DNA of 64,000 bases from Vicugna pacos (GCF_048564905.1 NC_132994.1:16285982-16349981), one strand, 5' to 3'; counted from the stretch's first letter, positions 12,391-25,526 are shown. Notes: generated by a model not told the origin, from the letters alone. Program-made: numbers and translations.

Positions 12391-13007
12391 TGAGTTTCCC
12401 AAATGAAAAGCTTTTCAACCATTTTGTAATTATTCTAAGGCAGACAATTTCTAACCTGCTTTGAGTAGCTTATTATTACCAATTGTGTTGTAAAATTCTC
12501 AAAACAAAACATATTGTAATTCACTTCAATTAAAAATTGCGAACATATGCTGTAGTTAGTAAGTGCAGAATCCCAAGAGTTAAACTGGTTAAAAGCAACA
12601 CATGGAAAATGACATCTGATATCTGCACAAGGTTTGTATCTTCCACATCAAAAACAGAAGGAGGAGGGCTGGAATAAATAATTCAGTCTTGACGAAATGT
12701 AAACAAAATCTTCAGACTTATCAGCATCATCAACATACAAGAAGAAAGCATATGTGTTCTTTACAGAACCTCATGATATTTTATATAAAGAGTAAGAATT
12801 TGAAGAATTTGTCAAGGTTTATTCAGAACTGTTAAGGAAGGAAAGAGCTGAGTTATAAAAAGGATTTTTTCTGTTGGAAGCCTCTATTGAGGGGCAGTCA
12901 CCCCCTGGCCTTGTTCCACACCTACCAAGTAATATTTGAGGAGAGAAAGTACTTGCCAACTTTCAAGTATCCAGACTCTGCCAGGGACATTTCTCACTAT
13001 TGAAAAA
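12391..13007. other. Unique-looking AT-rich sequence
   Basis: No open frames of note and no recognised repeat. Confidence 0.4.
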
Positions 13008-13137
13008 AACCACTCCTGGGTATAGCAGCCAAAAAAAGCAAAAACACTCATTCAAAAAGAGACATGCACCCCAATGTTCACAGCAGCATTATTTACAATT
13101 GCCAAGATATGGAAGCAACCTAAGTGTCCATCAACGA
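13008..13137 (+). repeat. Older L1 LINE, left part (split by younger L1)
   Basis: The sequence 'atgcaccccaatgttcacag' followed by 'gccaagatatggaagcaacc' is the ORF2 C-terminal region. It breaks off at 'tgtccatcaacgagaa' and resumes at 13421 with 'gaataaagaagatgtg', exactly where the L1 consensus would continue. Confidence 0.75.
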
Positions 13138-13420
13138 GAATACAAACTTGTGGTTCCCAAGTGGGGGTGGGGGTGGGAAGGGACAGACTGGGAGCTCAAA
13201 ATTTGTAGATACTGACAGGCATATGCAGAATAGATAAACAAGATTATACTGCATAGCACAGGGAAATATATACAAGATCCTGTGGTAGCTCACAGAGAAA
13301 AAAAAAGTGACAATGAATATGTGTATGTTTGTGTGTAACTGAAAAATTGTGCTTTACACTGGAATTTGACACAACGTTGTAAAATGACTATAACTTAATA
13401 AAAAAAAGTTAAAAAAGAAT
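13138..13420 (+). repeat. L1 LINE 3' end inserted into older L1
   Basis: The insert starts in the 3' UTR ('acaaacttgtggttcccaag') and runs to 'aataaaaaaaagttaaaaaa'. Short direct repeats 'agaat' lie at both edges. It accounts for the apparent jump in the host L1. Confidence 0.7.
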
Positions 13421-13912
13421 GAATAAAGAAGATGTGCGATAGGTAGATATATATATGTATATATATATAAAATGGAATAGTAGCCATAAAAAAGAAGGAA
13501 ATTTTACCATTTCCAGAAACATGGATACACTTGGAAGATATTATGCTAAGTGAAATAAGTCAAGCAGAGAAAGACAAATACTGATTACATCACTTACACA
13601 TAGAACCTAAAAAATACAACAAACTAGTGAATATAAGAAGAGAAAAAAGCAGACTAACACTTATAGAGGACAAACTAGTGGTGACCAGTGGAGAGAAGGA
13701 AGGAGGGAGGGGCAACATAGGGTAGGGGAGTAAGCGGTGCGAACTATTATGCATAAAATAAGCTACAAGGATTTACTGTACAACATGGGGAATATAGCCA
13801 GTATTTTATACTAACTACAAATGGAGTATAACCTTTAAAACTGTGAATCACTATATTGTACAGCTGTAACTTATATAATATTGTACAGCAACTATACTTC
13901 AATTAAAGAAAA
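13421..13912 (+). repeat. Older L1 LINE, right part
   Basis: This is the continuation of the split element. It carries a short AT microsatellite at 13449-13472, then 'ttatgctaagtgaaataagt', 'gtgaatcactatattgtaca' and 'gcaactatacttcaatta'. This 3' end differs from the other L1 copies of the window and matches the one at 27935-28703. Confidence 0.8.
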
Positions 13913-15959
13913 GAACAGTCAGCCTTGTGGTGTACACATCAGCATCCCTGAGCATCCCGTGGGGAATACGGTCACCAGGCCTGAGGGGCTGAGCACGGCC
14001 AGGCCACAAGGCTCGTGGGGAGGCTTCCTCGGGTGCTAACTCCCGCATCTCAAACTGAACATGAGCCACCTTGGACATCTGAGGGAGATGAAAAACCCTA
14101 AAACCAAATTCATGTGGCTTCTAGTCAGCAAAGCTATTGGAACCCCCTAGATCGTTTCGGCTCTGGGATGAGGAAATATTTGACTTTCCTGGGCCTGTCC
14201 GTGGATTCCCGAGCAAGAAGCGAGGTGGACAGCTGACCTTTGAGATTCTGGAGACAGGCAAGATTCTCCATCTAATGGATTCAAAGGAACTCAAAGGAAC
14301 CCAACATCATGAGGGTCCATGATGGAAATGATCCCAGGCTTGTGCTGCCAAGAAGGAGTTCTGATGGTCAGAGCGCATTTTCTATTCATTCCAAGGAAGG
14401 GCGTTTGGGCTTCTCAGCGCTTTAAACCTCAGCAATTAGGTGGCGGCTTCTCTCCTCTCACAGAGATTTAGTAGGATCAACAGGAGTGCCACTTCAAAGT
14501 CACACTAATTTAAAATTACTCTCCAGAGCAGTCCTACCAAATTCTCCGGTTCTTTTTTTTTTTTTTTTCCCCTTCCTATTCAAGGGAGCAAACCGGTCAG
14601 GATTAGGGAGTTGGACAGGCTGCCTGGAATCTGACATTTCACATAGCCAAATAAATAGGTCTGTTACTCGAGAAACACTCTCAGACTAAAATTAATTGGA
14701 GAACAAAATTGAAATCTGCTTCCAACTTACTCTTCACCGTTAAATTTCCAGTGGAAGCTTTGCTTCCACTTTTTCTACGTCTGATACATTTCCTGCTTTA
14801 TATCTTCTCAAGATTCTTAAGGTCAAAAACTTTAAGAGCTAGATTACAATAAATGATGCTGAAATTATATTAAACCTATAAAACCAACGTCTGGCTAAAC
14901 CTATGGCTTTGCTAAAATAAATAGGTGGTTTTATTAGCAAATTGCACAGCACATTTAGAAAAGAGTCAAGCCTTCTACCCTATTTATTAACACTGACTTT
15001 CGTCTCCACCCCAATTGCCTTTAACTCTGCCAACGAGAAAGAAATAGCAGGTCTACTTCTCAGGCTTGACTGGGGTTTAGCTGGCATTCTCAAAGTCACC
15101 AGACAGACTTGTCTTCAGGAGCCTGTGTGTCCTCAGACTTGGAGGTGTATGTGCATTTTTCTCATGCTATCTTTTCTTTCATGTTGACTAAGAGAAATAG
15201 ATAGGTAGAGAGAGCTTTGAGATCATAAACTCGCCCTTTGGCCTGTGGATTCAATTTGCCAAACTGAGAAATGACAGAGAACAGTCAGGAAGACCCACGT
15301 TCTACCCACTGCCCTGGCAACATAGGTATTTACCACCTGATGACCAGCTGTTGCCTCATGCAGCCAATATTCCAGAAAATTGAAAGAGGAAACCAACAAG
15401 AGACCCAAGCCACCTACTTTTCCTTCATTCTTTTGGGGGGCCTGATCCACAGCGTTGTGCCCCACCCCACCCCCTTTGAATCACTGAGCTGTGAAAGTCT
15501 TTTGACCTGTTACATTCAATGTCAGGTAACTGATCAACCATCAGTTTTTACTGAGAGCACACTATGTGGAAGAAGAATTCCTAAACAACGTATAAGGACT
15601 CTTGTGTTTAACGGGGATAATTTAAGAAGAATGACACATGCATAACCAAAGACCTTCCCAAAAGACTTACAATATGTATATCTCCCTCCCTAACTCTTAA
15701 ATTGATGGAGTTTGTGTCCTGAGTGAACATGAGTGAGTTATATCAGTCACACACACACAGATATGTATGTGCACTTACACCTGAGAAATGCTTGGTCCTT
15801 GTACTAAATTTTAAGATGGGTCCAAATATTAACACAGTAGTCGAAGGAGAAAACAGCTTTCCACACAGAGCAAAATACAAATGCAAAGTATGGAGCCATG
15901 AAGTAGTGTGAGAAACTACAGCATATGGTGAGGATTAAAAAAAGGTTAAGACCAGAGTA
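13913..15959. other. Unique-looking sequence, no gene recognised
   Basis: A poly(T) run lies at about 14551-14570 and a 10-bp tandem pair 'tcaaaggaac' near 14280-14300. Frames of 80-124 codons around 15223-15645 overlap on both strands and show no known motif. Confidence 0.4.
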
Positions 15960-17160
15960 GTGGACAAGGTCCAGTTATGAAATACTTTGAAAGCTACCTA
16001 AAGAGTTTGGAGTTTCTCCTGAGCAATGAAGAATCATTGAAGGGTTTAAAGTAGGAGAGATATGATCAGATTTGTATCCCGGAAAGCTCATTCTAACAGC
16101 AGCATGGAAGTTGGATTGGCCACTTGTGAGACAGAAAGGAGGGGTCCCAGTTAGAAGACTGTTGGAATGATCCAGGTAAGAAATGCAGAAAGCCTGAAAT
16201 AAATCAGCAGTAGGAGAGATAGGAGAGACATGAAGAAGAGACTTTGAGAAAGCGTGCAACGTGTTCACCAATTAGGAATTGGAGGAAAAGGAAAGGACAG
16301 AGTCAAAGATGACTGTCAGTTTTCCAGTTGGGATGATAAGGCATAAAGCAGTGCTATTTATAAGAAGAAGAACAGGTTTGGCTTGTGGGGAAAGGATGAG
16401 CTCAATATTGGACATACTGAATTTGAAACAACTGTACAAAAGACAGGTGGAGGTGTCCAGGGGCAACGGATAAATCATTTTGGAGACTAGGAATGACGTC
16501 TGGACTGAAACTATGGATCTGGGTTCCATATGCATATAGGTGGCAGTTCAAGGCAAAGAAGTAGGTAAGGTCTCTGAGGGAGTGCGTAAAAAGATATAAA
16601 GCAGAAGGTAGAAACTGGCATCCCCCCCCCCACTATATTAGGGACAAGTGGAGGAGGAGGGGCCAACACAGCGACTGAGAAAAACAGAATATTTGCCAGC
16701 TGGAGGAAGAACCAAGAGGCCATGTTACCACGAAAAGAGCCTCTGAGGATGGAGAGCACTTCAAGAATAAAGACATAATTGACAGGGTCACACTCCAGCA
16801 AGGACGTAAACAAAAAAAGAGGAATAATGAGGACTCCTTTGGATTCAACGGTTTGAGCACAGTCCCTAAGGAGGTCCAAGGGGGTCCCATCAAGAGCACA
16901 GCTGGAGGAATCAGTCTGGAGAGAGGGAAGAGATGTCTCTGACGTTAGTGATCAGGTTGGGGAGGGAGAGTGCAGAGAGCAGACGTTCACAGAGTAGAGG
17001 TAGAAAGTTGAGGAAGATTACGCCCATCGAATCAGCACGTCTGAAAAGAGGCAGCTCAGGGAATCTGTTAAGAGAAGGTGGGCCAACAGTAAAGGAAAAG
17101 TTGTGATGTTCAGGGGAAGAGGCTGCGGGAAATTCCTCCCTGCCCCACTCCACATCCTCG
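15960..17160 (-). repeat. Long L2 LINE relic, reverse-transcriptase region
   Basis: The - strand still reads as L2 reverse transcriptase. Within 15975-16271 the frame contains 'FQAFCISYLDHSNSLLTG', which corresponds to the conserved L2 stretch with DYCNSLLTG, followed by 'AAVRMSFPGYKSDHISP'. Within 16272-16535 'LSPQAKPVLLLINSTALCL' and 'GKLTVIFDSVLSF' match the segment ending in LGVILDSSLS. The weaker match extends to about 17160. Several frames are needed, so it is dead. At about 1.2 kb it is long for this ancient family, whose copies are usually short 3' pieces. Confidence 0.8.
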
Positions 17161-17790
17161 GCACCTCCCACCCCATCCCCAGTACACAGCACAGTGCCTG
17201 GTTCATCATAGGTGTTTCGTATTCATTTTTGAGATTTACTTATTCTCCTTCATTGAGTGACCTACTTGGCACAAGGCCCTGTGCAGGACTCAAGAGATGC
17301 AAAGATGCCATCATGTTTGGAGAACTCTAAGTGCCCCCCAGCAAAACTGTGTCGGCGCACCGTCCACTCATCCTTCAGGTCTCATTTTCAAATGTCATCT
17401 CCTCAGGGAGACCTGTCCTCATGCCCGGGCTAAGTCAGGTCCCTCTATTAGGCATTCTCAGCACACCAGATGCTTTTCTTTAGTGGTGTTTACAGTAGTG
17501 ACAGTGAAATGATTACTTATATAACTACAAAATGTAATATAAAATACTGATCATGTAAGTATGTGTCATTTTTAATATCCATCTTCCTTCCCCACCAACT
17601 GTAGGCTCCACACAGTCCAGAAGTTTGCCTCTTTTGTTCAGTGCTAGACAGTCAGCACCAAAAGACTGACTGCTATTTGCTTGTTCTTTCATTCATTTAC
17701 CCAATAATTATTCAGTCCTGATCATATAAAGGATATGATGCACATACCAGACATTCAAGAAGTATTTGTTGAATAAATGACTGAATGAAC
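17161..17790 (+). repeat. Cluster of L2 LINE fragments
   Basis: Several L2 ends lie side by side: 'cacagcacagtgcctggttc' (+, near 17190), 'tcattgagtgacctacttgg' (-, near 17250), and a longer + piece with 'caaatgtcatctcctcaggg', 'caactgtaggctccacacag' and 'tatttgttgaataaatgact' (17345-17790). Confidence 0.65.
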
Positions 17791-19945
17791 AATATAGTAC
17801 AGGAGGGCTCATTTCGGAAGGACAAAGTCTAGTGAGCAAATAATCTATAGTCACAATTTTCTATGGTACAAACTACTTGCTAAGGGATTCCAAGTATGAA
17901 ACACTCAGTAGGGTGAATTTAAGTGGGGAAAGCTAACTTTTGACAGCAGCAATTGATTTGGAGAGAAAATAATGAGTATGGATTGGAGCTGATGCTGGAG
18001 GGGTGGGTGGCCCACAAAAGGAAATGTTATTACTAGAACCACTCTCCCCAGTCTTCACAGGTGGGGTCCAGTTCTCTACGACAGCACTTTCAGTGAGAGG
18101 AATAGAATTTCTTACCTTAATTGAACCATGAATAATACTTCTGTTCTACTTCAAGCCATAAACCTATATGTGACTCCAACAGTTGTAGGAGAAAAGACCA
18201 GAGCTTGCAGTACAATCCTGAGAAGTATCACACGTTTCAATCTCTCAGGTTTAATTAAAGTTTAGAAGTAAAAAGTGGCTCCGTGTCGCTCTTCTGGAAA
18301 AACCATGGGACTATCCCACCATGAGGATCAGCAACATAAAAACAGCAAAACGATCAACATTTCAGTCCTTCAAGCTCAAAGTTGTCTACCACAGAAGACA
18401 TGAACTTGAGAACGTTTTCTTGGCACTTTTGGACTATTTAAACTAAATGGAGCATAAAAAGGCCTTACCCATTTTTTAAAAAATTCCATTCACCCTCTTT
18501 AAAAGACCAATGAGTCTTTGAATAACTAAACAGTGAGTCTGGAATCATACTTGATCTTTGGAACTTTTTCACTGTTGAACTGGGTGGCCTTCAACAGCAG
18601 ATACAAAAAAACCTTTCCCGCAGTACCTCTTTGCAAATAAATCAGTCTTGCAAACAGCTTTCAAAATCCAGGAGGCCTCCAATAGCAAAACCATTTGGCT
18701 TACAACGGTTTCCTTGGCCCTCATCATATTCACCCAAACCAGGTCTTCCTAAGTTTTTATCATTGCCCGTATGTCTAATACAAAGGAAAAAATAAAACAC
18801 TGTCACCATTTCATCTCCTGTCCCCAGCCCCTTATAAAATCATAATGAACAAATCAAGTGCTAATTAAAGGGAAATCTAAAAAAAGGAGAAGTGTTAAGC
18901 AAATATTCACCAATATGGCTGTACCAGTTGTTAAAAGGTTGAAATAGTTCTGGACCACCTGAGTGCCACCTCCCTCCCCAGCCATCTATAGCCTAACAAA
19001 CAAAGGGTTAAAGCCTGGCACCTACAGAGGCAGCCTGGTCAGTGCCTGTGCCCTGTGTGATTGCACAGAGACGGAGATGGAGATGGAGATGAGGCAGACA
19101 GACATAATATTACTCTTGGAACTAGGCAAACTGCATCCATTCTCTTTCCAGCACCTCCTTCCTGAATCCCTTTATGGTCATCATAGTTTTCTCTAGCTCT
19201 CAGGCAAACGGGCAAATTCCACAGTTAAAGAAAGTAAGAAGCCAATGTTTAAATAACCTTATATCTCCGCTGAGACATAAAGCAGCAAAGCTGGTACAAA
19301 AGAAGAGCAGTGTAATAATAGCCCAACTCACACTGTGATCTCATTATGAAATTGAAGGTTTTTATCCCCAGAGAAAATCTCCTAATGGACTCTATCATAG
19401 GGTTGTAAACCAATGATACCCAAGGTCAGCTTGTGCTCAAGGGCTGAGGCATGCCGGGCACCCCTGCACATTGGCCGTCTTAGTTCTCCTGATCCTGGGA
19501 GGTCCCCTAATCGCTCATGTCTCTTGCAAGCCCCTCCCCAACTCCAGGGTGTCTCCTCTGCCACCCAGGCTCCACCCTGTCACTCTAAAAATGTCTCTCA
19601 TCTTCTGCTAAAAGCTCCCAGAAATTCATTTTTCCATTCCTTTTCTCTGAGTGTTTACAGTTTCTTAATGAGTCAAGGCACTTATCAACACTCTCCCAAT
19701 AAAAAGCAACCCATGAAAATTCTGAGAATTTGAGGCTAAATGTTAACAAATGAGTGAGTTCCCTTGAAGCAGAGGACATCGCATTGCACGTGAACCCCTG
19801 CTAAGTTCCACAGTCCCCACCAGCTGATCATTAGCATTCAGTTGAAGCTGGGTAGGTCCTCATGGTGCCTGGACTGACAGAGGGCTGGGTGCAGAGCTGG
19901 TATGTTCCCTTGCCTAGCGTCCAAGGAAGGAGTTCCTTTATGTGG
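17791..19945. other. Unique-looking sequence, no gene recognised
   Basis: The only structure noted is a short hexamer repeat (GGAGAT, about four units) at about 19068-19092. Short frames are unsupported. Confidence 0.4.
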
Positions 19946-20281
19946 CACTATGGTCTGAATGTTTGCATCCTCCCAAAATGTGCATCCTGGAATCCTAACC
20001 CGATGTGACAGTGTTAGGAGGTCGGTTATGCTATTAGGTCATGAGGATGGAGCCCTCATGAACGGATTAGTGCTTTTATAAGAAAGCCTCCAGGGCTCTC
20101 TTGTGCCTTTGCCCCATGAGGATACAATGAGACGTCTGCAACCCGGAAGAGTGCTCACCTGACCCTGCTGCCAGCCTGGTCTTGGACTTCCAGCCTCCAG
20201 AACCATAAAAAGTAAGTGTCTGCTCTTTATAAGCTGCTCAGCCTGTGGCATCCATTATAGCAGCCTGAACAGACCAAGACA
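19946..20281 (+). mobile_element. MaLR (ERVL-like) solitary LTR, MST/MLT1 type (fossil)
   Basis: Matches the MaLR LTR layout from end to end: 'tatggtctgaatgtttgcat', 'ggaatcctaacccgatgtga', 'ttaggtcatgaggatggagc', 'cttggacttccagcctcca', a TATA/poly(A)-like 'aaccataaaaagtaag' and 'agcagcctgaacagaccaag'. No internal region is attached. The divergence suggests an old, placental-era insertion. Confidence 0.85.
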
Positions 20282-22480
20282 CCAGCGGACACAGGGATCC
20301 AGTGAAAAGAAAGTCGTCCCGGGTTAAGAAAATGGAAGAGGGATGGAGAAAATGGAAACAGTGCAGGGGAAGGATGTAGCACCTGCTCCAGCATATCCTC
20401 GATGCTCCATTAGACCCCTGGGGAGGGGAAGACAGGAGCCGTTTCTCTGAGGAAGCTCTACCACTGTAGTGAAGAGTGACCCTTTGGGGTGGGCGGCACA
20501 GACACAGGACAAGGGCAGGATCCCTCCCTTAATGACCCTGTGAGCAGGGGACACCAAAAGAGACTCTGGAGAAGAAAATATGAGAAGCCTGAGTCCCAGG
20601 CACTTTGAGAGAAACTCAGAGCTTCCCAGAAATAACTGAGGCGGGTTTGCACGGACAGGTGCAAATAGGACCTAAAAGAGATACGATTCTGGCTCTTCCT
20701 TGCCTGGTACTCCCAGGAACTCCAAACACACACGGAACATCTCTGGGGATCAGAAGTGAAATAGCAGGTCTGTTCACGAGAGTTTGACGGTGTTCCCTCC
20801 CACGGGCCTGGGCCTTATTGGAGATGGACTTGGAAAGAATATTCCAGACAATGGAAATGTTCTGACTTGCTTGGACTTGGGCGTCAGGGTGTCCCCTTGA
20901 GACCAGTGTTGCTAAAGTTTTATTTTTTTTTCATCCTTGCTCCCAAGGAGCCTTTTTCAACTATTTTATTCCTACGGGCTCTCTCCAATGAAATTGTAAC
21001 CCCACAGATATACTCTAGATCTGTTCATGTATGTGTATGTATGCTTCATATATTTTCAAAAAGAGGAAGATACTCTTGCCTCCACCAAGAACAACATACG
21101 CCCCCTGGAAGGTGATGCCGCACTGAGAACGCAAGGCTTACGCTTCTTTTGCTTTCGCAGCATGTGCATCTCAAGACCTGACTTGCAGACCTTTGACCCA
21201 TCCGAGGCCCGGCCCAACTGCCTTGGAGCCAGTAGCATATTCACCCTCAGGGGCCTGCAACACTCCCCCCTGCACACGGCTGAGATGGTCTCCACGTGGA
21301 TTCCCCAGCCCCATGGCTTATTATTATCATTATGGCCCCACACTGGCTGGCTGTTGCTTTGCATATATCCAAATAATACTGGCTTTCGTTCTGCTCTAAA
21401 CAAATGAAAATCATTACAACTCATTCACGTAGTTGGATATGTTCTGAGCTTCTCCAGAACACTACACTTTTCCCTCCGTGAACTGCAAAATCAAACTTCC
21501 CTTTTCATACCAGATGTGTCTTTATACAACCTTGTCTCTCTGCAGTATCCCTTCATACAAGGTTCCTAAAATTCCCCAAATTCCAAACTCTCTATTTTTC
21601 ATAATCTATATCGTCAAGTCATTGGTGAAGGTGCCAAAAGAGGAGTCTGCACTAGTTTCTTTCAGCTCCCTGCTCACCACTGAAAGAAAATAACGCCAAC
21701 ATCTACCTTTCTTACCGTGGGCTCTCAAAAAACCCTCAGAACATGAATTTTTAAGTGGAGAAGGTGTTTCCCAATTACATGAAGCAGAGAGAATCATTAA
21801 ACAGGCACCCACCACTCCAGGAAAGTCCACACATTAAACTCTAGTCATCATAAAACAGAAGTATCCTAAGCAGAGCCTCTATGCTACACCACGACACCTT
21901 CTGCTGGCATTTAGTGGTCTCGCCTTTGCAGTAAGTCTACTCCAAAGCTGCTGATAGCATTCAATTAATCAACGGGGAATTAGACTTTGTGATGCAGAGC
22001 AATGAAGTGCTAACGAGGACCACGTGTGGCTGCGAATGGCCTCCATGTGACCGGCCAGGCTTGCCAAACGGAGAGAAAACACTCAAGACAGAGCTATTAG
22101 GAATCTTAGAGGGTGACCCCAAGCAGTAACACTGTGTGTGCTGGGATGCACCAACCACTTGGAAAGATTCCAAGTGATACGTCGATGTTTTGTGTCAATT
22201 TAATTTCAAAACAGGCTGTTTTCAAAATCTTTAGGGAAGTTCCTAATTAATTCATAATACTAATTATGATGGGTCTATTACCCTTCTGACACATAACAAT
22301 TTAAATTTTAATTCATCAAGAAGAACAAGGGCACTGGAAAAATAAACATATCCCAATTATGCCATGCTTTAGCCCTCCCACCAAAACTAATCATGCAGCA
22401 TTGACAATTGGTTAACATATCTGAAATATGCTTTGAAAGACCTGAGCACAAGACCAATTTCAACTTTTAATCAACCCTTA
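20282..22480. other. Unique-looking sequence with an AT-rich block
   Basis: No gene recognised. Overlapping frames near 20458-20733 and 21027-21424 have no known motif. At 22190-22420 an AT-rich block has several TAAT cores ('cctaattaattcataatact', 'aattatgatgggtc', 'aaattttaattcatcaag'), which could be a conserved non-coding element. Confidence 0.35.
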
Positions 22481-23007
22481 AGATTCACACATTTGGTATA
22501 TTTATACAATGGAATACTACTCAGTCATAAAAATGAATAAAATAATGTCATTTGCAACAACATGGATGGACCTAGAGATCATCATTCTAAGTGAAGTAAG
22601 CCACAAAGAGAAAGAAAAATACCATATGACATCACTTATATGTGGAATCTAAAAAAAGGAAAAAAAGGACACCATTAAACTCATCTACAAAACAGAAGCA
22701 GACTCACAGACATAGTAAACGATCTTATGGCTCCTGGGGAAGGAGGTGGGAAGGGGTAAATTTGGGAGTTTGAGATTTGCAATTGTTAGCCACTATATAT
22801 AAAAATAGATTTTTTAAAAAGTTTCTTCTGTATAACACAGGGAACTATGTTCAATATCTTATAATAACCTTTCATGAAAAAGAATATGAAAATAAATACA
22901 TGTATATATATGCATGACTGGGACATTGCACTGTACACCAGAAATTGATGCCTTGTAACTGACTATACTTCAATAAATAAAATTTAAAAAAACAGATTCA
23001 CACATTT
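22481..23007 (+). repeat. L1 LINE, 5'-truncated, with target-site duplication
   Basis: The L1 spans 22495-22993, from the end of ORF2 ('tatttatacaatggaatact', 'atcattctaagtgaagtaag') through the 3' UTR to 'cttcaataaataaaatt'. A perfect 14-bp direct repeat 'agattcacacattt' flanks it at 22481-22494 and 22994-23007. Confidence 0.93.
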
Positions 23008-23204
23008 TCACATTTTTCATTTCTGTTAATAATTTATCAGCCTGACACCAATTGCATGTCAGCATTAATGGCTCTTATAGAATTTCTAAGTCAACATTTC
23101 TTAGCCAGGGGTGTGCCTCTGAGTGGCCTGGGGAGATCTGGAACAATGACACGCTGATTCCCACACCCAGAGGGGCTGACGGAGCATGGTCTAGGGATGC
23201 ACCC

Positions 23205-23676
23205 TGGAATCCTTATTTATTTTTATTTTTTATTGAAGTGTAGTTGATTTACAATGTTGTTTCTGGTGTATGGAAAACTGATTCAGTTATACATATATAT
23301 ATTCTTTTTTATATTCTTTTCCATCATGGTTTATTACAGGATATTGACTATAGTTCCCTGTGCTGTACAGTAGGATCTTGTTGTTTATCTATTTTATATA
23401 CAGTAGTTTGTATCTACTAATCTCAAACTCCTAATTTATTCCTCCCCATCCCCTTTCCTGTTTGGTAACCAAGTTTGTTTTCTATGTCTTTGAGTCTGTT
23501 TCTGTTTGATAAATAAGTTCATTTGTGTCAAATTTTAGATTCCACATATGTGATATTATGTGACATTTGTCTTTGACTTATTTCACTTAGTATGATAATC
23601 TCTAGGTCCCTCCACATTGCTGCAAATAACATTATTTTATTATTTTTTATGGCTGAGTAGTATGGAATCCTTATTT
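23205..23676 (-). repeat. L1 LINE, 5'-truncated, with target-site duplication
   Basis: The antisense L1 occupies 23219-23662, from poly(T)-rich 3' end ('attgaagtgtagttgattta') to 'tttatggctgagtagta' in ORF2. The direct repeat 'tggaatccttattt' lies at 23205-23218 and 23663-23676. Confidence 0.92.
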
Positions 23677-23894
23677 TTAAATAGCTAACCCAGAGTTTAG
23701 CTTGCACATAAGTTTAGGAATAAATGCACCAGTCTTTTTAAATGGTTCAATCAAACTTTTCATACCTATATAACTGTAAAGATGTTGTATTTATTTTTAC
23801 TGACATACAACTTTAAACCTGACATACAGAGTGAGGTAAATGTGCTCAGAAGACAAGGTAGTCCGTCTCTGAAGCGGACATTCGTGGTTGTCTA

Positions 23895-24295
23895 CTGTTC
23901 TGGTTAATATTGCTGTGTAACAAACCATCCCAACATTCATTTACGTCAGGAAATCAAACAGGGCACAGCAGGGATGCTTATCTTTTGGTCTCAGCTGGGA
24001 AAACTCAAGGACTCAAGGTGACTCAACATCTGGGGACAGGAACCATCTGGAGTCTCCTTCACTCACATGTCTGGCACCTGGGCCAGGATGACTCGACTGC
24101 AGAGCTCAGCTGGGACCATCAACCAGAGCACCTCCTGGCCTCTCTCTGGGGCCTGGGTTTCCTCAGAGCCTGGTAGCCTCAGGATTGTTGAATTAATTCC
24201 TCCAGGATGTGTGTTCCAGGTGACAATGTGGGAAATGTCCTGCCTTTATGATCCCCTTAGCATCACTTCTGTTTAATTGCCCAAATTAAAAAAAA
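23895..24295 (-). mobile_element. Probable MLT1-type MaLR LTR (fossil)
   Basis: The start 'attgctgtgtaacaaaccat' is the antisense MLT1 3' terminus. It is followed by the weakly preserved body 'cactcacatgtctggcacc' and 'atcacttctgtt'. The copy is strongly decayed, so the subfamily and right boundary are uncertain. Confidence 0.55.
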
Positions 24296-24839
24296 AAACT
24301 CATGAAGGAATTTCAGACTCTATCTATAGCCTCATAGGGAAGAGATTTGGGGAGAAGGGGCACAACTTATAGTCTTCCTTCATCTCCACCCTGATGTGGC
24401 TTGAAGCAAGCCCCAGGCAGAGACCTCCTCCTCAGATTACTAACACAAGCACAAAGGAACATGTGCACACACAGAAATTCGGTAGCATCTGTCAGATTCC
24501 AGAGGGCACTTGGTCAGCTATCCCATCAAGGTGGAAATGAAAAAGCAAAAAGGACACTCCTGCGAGAAAGAAGAACATGCCCTTTTACACCTGCTAACAG
24601 TTTTCACCTTCCGGCCTGTTGGTCTCATAGATCCTGATGGTGTTATCCAGTGCTGCACCGTTTATTTACAGAGACCCTTCTGATTCGCTTTCTCATTTAG
24701 AATTCACAGGCAGGAGTTCCTGTAGCGGGTACAGAGGAAAGGCAGGTTTTTATGGCTCCATTTTTCAGGTGTGAGACTAGAGAGGTGAAGAGGTGGCAGG
24801 GATTACTTGCAGTCTGATTTTTGCTGTTGTTTGTTTCTT
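24296..24839. other. Unique-looking sequence, no gene recognised
   Basis: Nothing recognisable apart from an A-run at about 24290-24299. Confidence 0.4.
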
Positions 24840-25070
24840 TGTAACAGGTTTATTTCCAATAGTCACAACCTAGAAATAACCTAAAGACCCATAAAGAGAT
24901 GGATAAGTAAACCGACAGTGGCATATCCAAAGATAAAAATATCACTCAGAGAAAAAAGATGAGCTACCTATATCATATCGCAAAGTAATTATAAAACATA
25001 AAGGAAATCAGGAAAAACACAATAAACAGTTTATGATTCCACTCAAACAAATACAAGAAAATGCAAAGGT
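24840..25070 (+). repeat. Ancient L1M LINE fragment
   Basis: The reading 'ttccaatagtcacaacctag', 'aataacctaaagacccataa' and 'gagatggataagtaaac' follows the L1 ORF2 C-terminal coding DNA, strongly diverged. Confidence 0.65.
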
Positions 25071-25245
25071 TCTCTCTTGAGGTGGCAAAGTGAGGGCTGG
25101 GAGGCAGGGTTGATGCTCCACCTCCTGCCTCTTTCCACAGAAGTTTGTCTGACTGTCCTCTCTCAATACATCGTGCAAGCGTCCCCACGCACACCTCGCT
25201 GGACTACTCAGTGTGTCTGAGCTGGCAATTCAAAAATTCAATTCG

Positions 25246-25526
25246 AAAGTTCATTTACAGGGTAAGAGGGTGGGAAGGGATAAAGTGGGAGTTCTAGACT
25301 TGCAGATACTAACTAATATACATAAAATAGATAAACAACAAGTTTATAGTGCATAGCACAGGGAACTGTATTCAATACCTTGTAGTAACTTATGGTGAAA
25401 AAGAATATAATGAATATATGTATGTTCCTGTATGACTGAAGTATTGTGCTGTACACCAGCAATTGACACAGCATTGTAAACTGACTGTACTTCAATAAAA
25501 ATATTTTTTTAAAAGTTCATTTACAG
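25246..25526 (+). repeat. L1 LINE 3' end with target-site duplication
   Basis: The L1 3' UTR (25261-25511) contains 'gatactaactaatatacata', 'cagggaactgtattcaatac' and 'gtacaccagcaattgacaca'. The perfect 15-bp repeat 'aaagttcatttacag' flanks it at 25246-25260 and 25512-25526. The right copy also serves as the left repeat of the adjoining SINE. Confidence 0.92.
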
